Shown: in pieces, positions 56,608 through 64,000 of the stretch | How positions within the stretch are numbered: the stretch's first letter is position 1 | How the letters are laid out: the number at the start of each line of letters is the position of its first letter | Translations under genes and position numbers: made by a program | Assembly: GCA_029204225.1 (NCBI GenBank) | Contig: CM055105.1 | Location: forward strand, 48,865,688-48,929,687 | Direction of reading: 5' to 3' | Source of the DNA: Diphasiastrum complanatum | Taxonomy: Eukaryota; Streptophyta; Lycopodiopsida; Lycopodiales; Lycopodiaceae | Length of the DNA: 64,000 nucleotides | Notes under the pieces: model-generated | What the model was told of the DNA's origin: nothing | Seen by the model: the letters and a program-made list of their open reading frames with translations, nothing else | Database searches by the model: none

Positions 56608-58162
56608 AAATAGATTGCATCTCCTAAGGATGGAGTTGGCATTGGACCACAAAGATCGCTATGTACAAGATCCAATACATGCTTTGTTTTGATGGTATGT
56701 GATTTGGGAAACTTGCTTCTAGGGTGCTTCCCATAGATGCATGATTCACAAAAGAAAGATTTCCTATCTAATGAAGAAGGGAAATACAATCCTTCAACTA
56801 AATTATTACAATGCATATAGGAAAGTGATCTTGTATTCACGTCTCCAAATCGACTATGCCACAAAATAGCATTATCATTTACATTTTCATTAGAGATACT
56901 AGCTAATGCAATTGAATCAGAGAGTATGTATAGATTTCTGACTCTAGTGCACATAGTTAGAGTAGTATCTTCATCGAAGATTATACACTGCTCAGATGAG
57001 AAAGTAATAGTGTAGCCCTCATCAGTTATCTTAGAAATTGACAATAGGTTCTTTGACAATTGAGGTACGTGAAGAACATTGGTGACATAAATAGAAAGAT
57101 CATTGTTGAAAGTGATATTGACTGTCCTTTTGCCTTCCACGTGTATGGTTCTTGATCTCCGAGGTAGATGAATTGATCTCTGCTATAAGCTGCATACTCG
57201 GTAAACCATTCCTTGCGAGAGCTCATGTGTTGGGTAGCGCCGCTGTCCAGGTACCAACTATCATGGTCTTCGTTGCCACTGTTGTAAGCCATTAACATGT
57301 GTGTATCTTGCTCCTTAAATTCCGCCGCATTGGAGGAGTCTGGCTGCTGCTATTGTTGCTTCTTTGCCTCATTGTAGATGCGGATACGACACTCTTTGAT
57401 GTCATGATTGGCTCTCTTACAATATCTGTAGAAAACCTTCTTGCACGATCCACTGTTCTCACTTTGAGTGTGAGGCTTCTGTTGTTGTTGCTGCAGTTGA
57501 TTCTTGCCCTTGGAATAGTCTTTCTTCTTGGTGTATAGGGCCAAGGACTTGTCTTTGATGGACAGGCCATTGGTCTTTCTCCGTATTTCTTCTTGAAGTA
57601 GATGACCGATCACCTTTTGAAGAGTGAGGTCAGGCTGTGTGGACATCATTACAACAAAGTGTTCATACGACTTTGGAAGAGAAGAAAGCAAGGTCATAAC
57701 GACATCATCATCTTGAATAACACATCCTACAACTGATAACTGATCTATTAAAGATTTGAAGCTGTTGATGTGAGAAGTGATGGCAGTAGAATCAGACATG
57801 CTAAGAGTAAAGAACTTTCTCCTAAGGTGCAACCTAGTGGTTACATGGTGAGTCTCGTATAGATTTGACAATAAATCAAGTGTTTCCTTAGAGTTTTTTC
57901 ACGTGGTAATATGGGATATTTGGGAGTCAGCCAGATTGAGTGTAATACATGCTAAGGCCTTCTGATCTTTGATCTTCCATGTCTTTTCTTGATCACCATC
58001 TTCTGGTTTGAGGTCAAAACCTTCTACTACATCCCAAAGATCTCTATCTATCAACATCATTTGAAGTTTTAGCTTCCAAATATAGAAGTTAGATCCATTG
58101 AACTTGTCAATGATTCTAGCTTCGTTGGATGATGTAGACGAAGAGCTACCAATATGAGACAT
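56608..58162 (-). pseudogene. Family A copia gag-protease-integrase start, truncated
   Basis: Minus strand: gag N-terminus 'SSSSTSSNEARIIDKFNGSN' with 'FYIWKLKLQMMLIDRDLW' (58,155-58,040); after a frame break, the gag middle 'LRRKFFTLSMSDSTAITSHI' (57,820) and a Gln-rich tail with a degenerate knuckle 'YRYCKRANHDIKEC' (first Cys lost); protease 'SWYLDSGATQHMSS' with an intact DSGA (57,255); 'LHVPQLSKNLLSISKITDEG' (57,080); GAG-pre-integrase 'CESCIYGKHPRSKFP' (56,760); integrase 'LVHSDLCGPMPTPSLGDAIY' (56,690). It is cut off at 56,608 inside integrase. Primer-binding site and 5' LTR are present upstream. Confidence 0.88.
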
Positions 58163-58215
58163 GTTAACAGTAATACAAATAGAACAAACTTAATCTCTCG
58201 GTTTATTTGAGCTAT

Positions 58216-58227
58216 GTTCTGATACCA
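58216..58227 (-). promoter_or_regulatory. Primer-binding site of the family A copia
   Basis: 'gttctgatacca' has one mismatch to the reverse complement of tggtatcagagc. It is three bases from the LTR. Confidence 0.85.
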
Positions 58228-58230
58228 ATC

Positions 58231-59242
58231 TGAAGGGGCAAGGGAGTATGGAGAACACGAGCGAAGAAGAGAGTAGGAATATTTTCGGAACAACTCTCAC
58301 GCTATAATGGGCTGCTACATGCAAAAATGGTCTAATAGATTGTTTATTTTAAGTGTAGTCACAACTTAAATGTTCTGGTGCCCAACAGGATTTTAAAAAT
58401 TAATTCATACTCACAAAAACAGAATGAGTACAGTCCATCGAAGAGATTAGAAATGGTTTGAAGTATTACTAGATATTAGATTCAATAAGAAGTTTAGTTC
58501 TGAAATAGATTGAAAGAGCAGTATGATAGCGCAAGTTCCTCAGGCGTCAAAGACAACCATCGTCTGATCAGAAGCTGAGGAGTTGTAGACATCCGTGTTC
58601 TGATCAGAGTGAGTGAACAAGTGTGATCAAACAACAATGAAGTGCATTCAAATCACAATAAGCATTCATCTACGTTATACACAGATAGAAAAGCATATTG
58701 CTGTTGTATTACACTGAAGCACAACAAATGACAGTTACAACCCGTAACTAGGAGACTTCATATCATTCGTCTCATGGACGGAGCATCGCTTAGAGTGTTC
58801 TGGGATGATCCATTTATAGATTGCATCCATGTATTAATTACAATAAATGTTTGTCATCTAATTAGACAAGCCATTGTACTTGGAAGTATTTGGCTTGTGA
58901 TGACAACTGTACATTGTGTACACGGTCAACTCGTAGGGAATGTTGACGTGGATGAGGAAGTTACAAATTCTCTCACTTTGCATTTTAGGGAAAGTGATTT
59001 TCTCTCACTTCGCATTTTGGAAAGTGGCTGGGAACGTTCCTCATTGAAAATAGACCACCTTCAAGATTTTCACTTTGGAATTTTGCAAAAAAGCCGAAGG
59101 TGCCATAAAACAGTTTAACTTTTGAACTGCACATAAGTTAACTTCTTCAAAATAGTTAAAAGGAAGAAGCCGAAGGTAAGTGTCGTATTTTTCGAAAAAG
59201 TGCAAAAAATGCGAACTGTGCGACACTTAGTGTATTTCTACA
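58231..59242 (-). repeat. 5' LTR of the family A copia (about 1,012 bp)
   Basis: Plus-strand ends 'tgaaggggca' (58,231) and 'tttctaca' (59,242) give TG...CA. It is anchored by the primer-binding site on one side and by the abutting family B LTR on the other. The U3 start matches the fragment at 29,100-29,283. Confidence 0.75.
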
Positions 59243-59245
59243 GAC

Positions 59246-59596
59246 TGTTGAAAAACTAATGTATTTCTGCAGACTTGTTCTAAATGCTAGTTTGTGGAAG
59301 TCCTTGAAGATAGCCAAGTCTTCAATGGTCTTCAAATAGTTGAACTTAACATTTGAACATGGAGAATAATAGGATTGGTTACCCTTTGCTAAAGATCAGC
59401 CGGAAGCCCATTGTAGTCGTTCTTCAAATAGTTTGATTGTCTAAGTTGTGATTCCAACAGGTATCAGATGAGCATATATTGAACCCTAAATAGGTTTCAC
59501 CTGATCCTAGATCAACGATCAATAAACATGCAGGAAGAATCTTGAAATAGGAAGTATTATTCACCAAGGAGACAACTGTGGGCTTAATTTCTAACA
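59246..59596 (-). repeat. Solo LTR, family B
   Basis: Minus-strand copy of the LTR at 27,136. Plus-strand ends are 'tgttgaaaaa' and 'tttctaaca'. It is about 110 bp longer than the 27-kb copy because of a block near 59,458-59,570. No internal sequence of this family is adjacent, and no clear target duplication was found. Confidence 0.75.
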
Positions 59597-61468
59597 CCTA
59601 CGTATCCACGTCTCAACAGTATCCTCCTATTGGGGAGTGCCAGTATCTTCCGAAAAATGTGCGACGGGCCATCAACGCTCAAAGTGATGCCATGCATCAC
59701 CTCTACACTTCAATCAATGAGTATCAGAATTGGTGCAACTTCTCGCAAGAGGAAAACATGCAACTAACAAAAACAAGGTACAAGAATGGCAAATTTATTC
59801 CACGGAATTAGAACACGAGGTCGCTCAATTGAAAAACAAAGAAAAGAAACTCATGGCTGACCTCAAAGAGCTGCACTGAATAGACAAGGATGTATGCACG
59901 CTTACAACGCATGGATGATCTCATCAAGACCCTGGAAACATAGTTCGAAGGTGAAAGATGAAGCCACAGGAACTTGCATGCCGCTATGATGAGCAATATT
60001 CAATAGATTGATTTTAATCAATTCCAAGCACCACCAATCCTGGAGGGCACCGTAATACCTCTCGCTTCATATCAGAAGTTAACTCGGGTACTGATGGAAA
60101 ACCAGATGCAAGAACAACAATTGCAGCAGGCCACTATAGCCAATCAAACCACGCTCAATGCACAGATTGAGGAGCTAGAAGGATAGCTTACAATATTACG
60201 CCAGCAGTTACCAGAATTACATACAAAGCATGAAGAAACACGCGCCAACACAAACAACATAGACAATAGGATGCCAATAAATACCATAGACAACAAGATA
60301 TAGAAAATGATGGTCTTGGACCTTCGCGCTACACAGGACATCAATGAGATAATCCAAGGTATCACTCGACAATGGTGGAACCTCAAAGCATGCAAGGGGG
60401 TACTACCACAAACCACGAACTAAACATCTCAGCTAAAGAGCCTAACTCCACTGCCACTCAACCTGAGACCACTTATCAAGCCTCATTACCCAATGACACA
60501 CCACTCTCACCACCACATGACCAACCACCTCACCACCTCGACACTCACCCTTATTCACCCTCCACTGCTTATCTACTCCGCAAATACCCAACCCTCCCCT
60601 CTAAACTTTTCACAACGATACCTAACCCTCCACCACCCACACTTACACAACTACATAGGTACGACACAAGATCACACAAAAGAATCCTAGCCAATAGATG
60701 TTAATGTCAGAGGAGTTTAACAAAGCATATCCAAGCTGGGAGGACCAAGGCAGGTACACTCTTCCCGATTCACGATCTGTAAATCTCACAAGCAAAAAGT
60801 GTTAGCATTGGAGCCGCAACCTCAGTGGTGACATATTATGATGTTGAAAAATGCACATGCTTTCGAGAGATATACCACGGCACCAACTTACATGCACGTC
60901 AATCCAACATATTATCCCATAAGGAGCAGGGAAGAATTCGCACCAGAAAGGACTCCTAATAAAATCTATTGGCCAATTCTATCTAAAGAAGTCGAGACCG
61001 ATGATCCAACAGCCGATTTTGTGGCCAATTGCAGCTACTTCTACCGGAGACATCATACAAATTCGGATCGCCATGGAAGGTACTTTGCAGATAACTGCGA
61101 CCCAATATCATTCCTTTCTACTTTGAATTGTTTTTGGGATAGAGATCTACCGCCAATAGTCTTGAATCTAAATAAACACCTAGGCACACCCATGGATCAT
61201 ATCAATGTGGCACGACTTTACTATTGGGCGGCAATCACCAACAAACTTCATGTTGACATGGTTGAATGTTGGTACAAGTACGGGTTTCTACAGAATATGC
61301 TTGAATACTATCGGCCACAACCATTTTTGGGCAAAATTCGATTCGAAAAAATGGAACAGATTGGCAGAGAAGTTCATAGAATCTAGGTCACCATTAATGC
61401 AGAGACCAGACAAGACAACATGCAGTGGCAATTGGCATGAGATTGCCAATAATCGATGGAGGGAATAA
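59597..61468 (+). mobile_element. Interior of an LTR element with unrecognised ORFs
   Basis: Plus-strand frames describe a Gln/Glu-rich coiled coil (59,600-60,360, several stops), a Pro/Thr/His-rich segment (60,372-60,704) and an ORF of 182 residues (60,838-61,386). These end at a polypurine tract and LTR. No protease, RT or integrase motif was found. It is probably a non-autonomous or 5'-truncated element. Confidence 0.5.
60838..61386 (+). CDS. Unrecognised 182-residue ORF in an LTR element
   Basis: Open from an ATG at 60,838. The open sequence may extend further back through a frameshift to about 60,800. It is rich in aromatic residues: 'RYTTAPTYMHVNPTYYPIRS', 'TPNKIYWPILSKEVETDDPT', 'ANCSYFYRRHHTNSDRHGRY' and 'INVARLYYWAAITNKLHVDM'. 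It looks like a folded domain and not random translation. It lies directly upstream of a polypurine tract and an LTR. I do not recognise it. A diverged capsid/gag-like domain or an accessory ORF are possibilities. Confidence 0.45.
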   Translation: MMLKNAHAFERYTTAPTYMHVNPTYYPIRSREEFAPERTPNKIYWPILSKEVETDDPTADFVANCSYFYRRHHTNSDRHGRYFADNCDPISFLSTLNCFWDRDLPPIVLNLNKHLGTPMDHINVARLYYWAAITNKLHVDMVECWYKYGFLQNMLEYYRPQPFLGKIRFEKMEQIGREVHRI

Positions 61469-62100
61469 TGTAGGCTGATATTCCAAGGAATATTTGAGCC
61501 ATCTTGAAAAGGATATGGACTTAAGCCTAGAACAAGCTTAGACAAGTTTAGGCCTTTACGCCATGTTGTAACGACTTAAGGTTATTTAGTTATAAGCCTA
61601 AGTATAGAACATTGGAACTTAAGCTAGTCTAAATAGATTCAACTTAAGTTAGTTCAGTTGTTTATGGTCCATTGGGGTTTTGTCCCATGGCACCGATTTA
61701 ATTAAAAGTTAATTTAAGCCTATGTGGCCTACTTCTCCCATAGTGCCTTTTTGTAAGTGACCACCACTCCAAGTATATATAGGAGTGGAAGGGTCCATTT
61801 TGAGAGAAGAACCTCATTTGCATAATAGAGCTTTATCTTCTTCCATCGAGAGTTCTCCTTTGTGATGATCTTATGGTTGTTACACTGTGTGTATTATAAT
61901 TTCTCCTATTGAACCAAGTTAATTAGTTTTATTTTATTGTTGGCCTTTCACAAGTAGGTTAAGCCTTTGTGAAGTTGGATTTTAGGTCAAACTGTTATTT
62001 TGGGTTTAGTTGCTAAGTAGAGAAAAGAGAGAAGTGCGGATCTTACCCTCAGAATACTCACCCTATGCTTGTATTGCCTTCTTAACATCCATATTCATGC
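61456..62100 (+). repeat. Polypurine tract and 3' LTR
   Basis: 'gatggagggaataa' is followed at 61,469 by 'tgtaggctgatattcc'. A TATA box 'agtatatatagg' lies at about 61,769-61,780, with a short 5' leader beyond, as in an LTR promoter. The right end is uncertain. Confidence 0.6.
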
Positions 62101-62223
62101 TAGCAGGAAGAAGCCTTAGCATCGACTAGATGGGAGATAGCCATAGTCCTGCTAGAAGGAGCCTTGGCCGGAAATAGATGCTAAAGAGCTAACATAAATC
62201 AAGAAGCAAGGCAACTTAGATCA

Positions 62224-62371
62224 AGGTGAGGCATCTTCTTTTGGTAGTAGGAAGAAGGATGAATCAAAGCTTAAGTGTTTCTATTGTGGCATTAAAGGGC
62301 ACTTTGCTAATGATTGTTTTAAGAGGAAAAGAGATCAAGGAGAGAAGCAAGGCAAGAGTCACTCTAGATGA
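62224..62371 (+). pseudogene. Copia gag zinc-knuckle fragment
   Basis: A plus-strand open stretch of about 48 codons contains a perfect CCHC knuckle 'CFYCGIKGHFANDC' (62,279-62,320) with Lys/Arg-rich flanks, and ends at a TGA at 62,369. Upstream and downstream sequences are not recognisable. Confidence 0.75.
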
Positions 62372-62900
62372 TGATGATGATGAACCAAGATGCATGTGAT
62401 TTTTCTATGATGTCTTCAAACTTGTCGTCTAGTGAAGGTGATCATTAGAGAAACTAAGAGCCCAACGAGGGCCTCTGAAGAAGATGTCTTTTATTTTATT
62501 TTTTTCATTTTCGTAGCCATGTGGACCAATAGAAACCTTGATATCAGGCTTCTATGTAACGTAGCTTTTCCTAGATATAAATAAAATAAAAAATTTATAT
62601 AAATGTTTCGTCGGACAACATGTGGAAATGCTATTGGATGTTGAGGCCTGCCCTTCCAGCTCTTCACTGCCCGAAAAGGCCCAAAAATATTGAAAATGAA
62701 TATGACAGATGGTTGGATTGAGAATATCGTTGTAGCATTAATGTAATTGCATTGTCAAATCATGATTTATAGGGTTAGTGCCCAATACTTCAATGTTTCA
62801 AATTTATACTTACACATATTTTCAGATTCATGGCTTTTTGCCTAGACATAATCTCAAATTCATAGTTCAGTGTTTCCAAATTTTGGCCTGCACATAACGA
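62372..62900. other. Spacer, no gene seen
   Basis: AT-rich, with a T-rich run near 62,480. The unrecognised gene begins by 62,901. Confidence 0.4.
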
Positions 62901-64000
62901 ATGGTGCCATCAAGGAAGCCGTGCTCCTCAATTGACTCTGTGCTTCTCTTCAATGAGAAAGATGACAACGGATTATGGGTGCCAAGAAAATATTCAAAAA
63001 ACTCTTGGGCTATGATGCATCCATCATCAAAAGAAACATTTCGAAAAAGCAAAAGGACAAAACTATCATTTCGATCTTATTGGAAGACCAGAATTTTGGA
63101 TTTCAGAACATCATCAGGAGAAAAATCTATTTTTGAAATTTTAGTCCAACATGTATATATGCATTCAGAGATGAATGTGCAAGGATTCAACTGTCAAGAT
63201 CACAAAAAAAACAGCTGTGAGTATTAATATATTACAATACTTTGATTTTTTTGTCATTCCTTATCATCTATTACTAAACCTGCCAATCTGATCATTTTTC
63301 TCTTGCAGATTTATATCCATCCAATATAAATGAACGGAAGCCAAGTGAATCTTTTGCAGGTGTGTTAGATATAGTACACACTGATATTGGACATCTACAA
63401 TATAGAGGTAGAAATGCAAAAGATCTTGCTGATTGTGGAATCTTTTTTTATGAATCAATGTACATTCCTAATAATTTTTTTTTTGGGGCAAATACTCCCA
63501 ATTCCATTACCTAGTTTTGAAAGTGATGAAGGGGTTGCTCCAGATGTTGCAATATCATAATCATTTCGTAAGTTATATAATGATATAAAAAATGCATTAA
63601 AGATAAGCACGAGTTTAAAAACAGTCCGAATAAGTTAGTTTATTTTTTTGAATATATTTGTAGATTTCTTTTCAAGTGTCAATGTATACGAAACCCCAAC
63701 AATGTTTGTATGCAAAATTTTATCAGATACTTTATTATCTGAACCTATAGATGAAGGCTGAGACAAAAAATCATTTGGAGAAATATAATGCAGAATTAAA
63801 ATGCCTTCCATGTGTTTTTGCTATCAAATAGAAATGTTGAGCTTATGCTTCCATTATCAAATATGGAAAAAAAGTAGGAATAAATGGGTGCCACTCGATC
63901 AAGACTTAGAAGCCAGTGGACATTCTAAGCGAAAAAATATTGAAATAATATACAATGATGCACTTTTGACATGTGTTGAGGTGGAAGAAATACATCAGGT
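62901..64000 (+). CDS. Unrecognised multi-exon gene, partial (runs off the window)
   Basis: The first exon (62,901-63,216) encodes 'DDNGLWVPRKYSKNSWAMMH' and 'SIFEILVQHVYMHSEMNVQG'. A donor at 63,217 (ct|gtgagt) and an acceptor at 63,308 (cttgcag|at) keep phase and lead to 'YPSNINERKPSESFAG' and 'RNAKDLADCGIFFYESMYIP'. The frame breaks at a run of ten T (63,475-63,484) but stays open in the next frame as 'PIPLPSFESDEGVAPD'. Further exon-like pieces are 'VYETPTMFVCKILSDT' (after an acceptor at about 63,659) and 'KWVPLDQDLEASGHSKRKNI' (63,880-63,950), which continues past the end. The upstream exons and the family are unknown. Confidence 0.45.

Noticed and set aside
58774-59118. 114-residue plus-strand ORF
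   Set aside because: Lies wholly in the family A LTR and is antisense to it.

Overview
The window is nuclear DNA of a land plant. It is AT-rich and gene-poor, and it is filled with decayed Ty1/copia and Ty3/gypsy-type LTR retrotransposons, microsatellites and minisatellites, with GT-AG introns and a plant trihelix transcription factor. The large enzyme gene at 46-53.7 kb (flavin oxidase + fatty acyl-AMP ligase + acyl carrier + catalase-like) is not a gene I associate with flowering plants, so a seed-free plant such as a fern, lycophyte or bryophyte is the best guess. That is inference, not proof. No tRNA, rRNA, organelle insert or CRISPR array was seen.

Layout. 0.9-5.3 kb: a copia element with both LTRs but no RT/RNase H, then a second LTR. 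7.4-9.8 kb: a 24-bp minisatellite, then a gypsy-type gag carrying four stops. 12.3-16.3 kb: two truncated copia pieces on the minus strand. 17.9-25 kb: the trihelix gene (minus), probably with a long first intron and a promoter/5' exon near 24.7-25.0 kb. 25.9-27.4 kb: the 3' half of a copia element. 29-36.3 kb: nested LTRs, a long TA/TG/TATG microsatellite, a copia internal region and an unrecognised ORF behind a TATA-bearing block. 37-42 kb: a 5' copia fragment facing a 3' copia fragment whose LTR holds a tRNA-derived SINE-like insertion. 46-53.7 kb: the multidomain enzyme gene. 55-62.4 kb: an inverted copy of the 36-kb block, another copia 5' half, a solo LTR, and the 3' part of an element with an unrecognised ORF. 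62.9-64 kb: part of an unrecognised multi-exon gene that runs off the end.

The biologically striking locus is the 46-53.7 kb gene. Seven exons encode about 1,840 residues in this order: FAD-dependent oxidoreductase, fatty acyl-AMP ligase (FAAL), phosphopantetheine carrier, membrane/hexapeptide-repeat segment, catalase-like heme domain. The order suggests that a fatty acid is adenylated, loaded on the built-in carrier and then oxidised by the flavin and/or heme domains. The reading frame is broken at five places. Three fit single-base errors in homopolymers, and the splice phases support this. One removes the C-terminal catalytic-lysine motif of the FAAL. Whether the locus is intact in the living plant is therefore the main open question.
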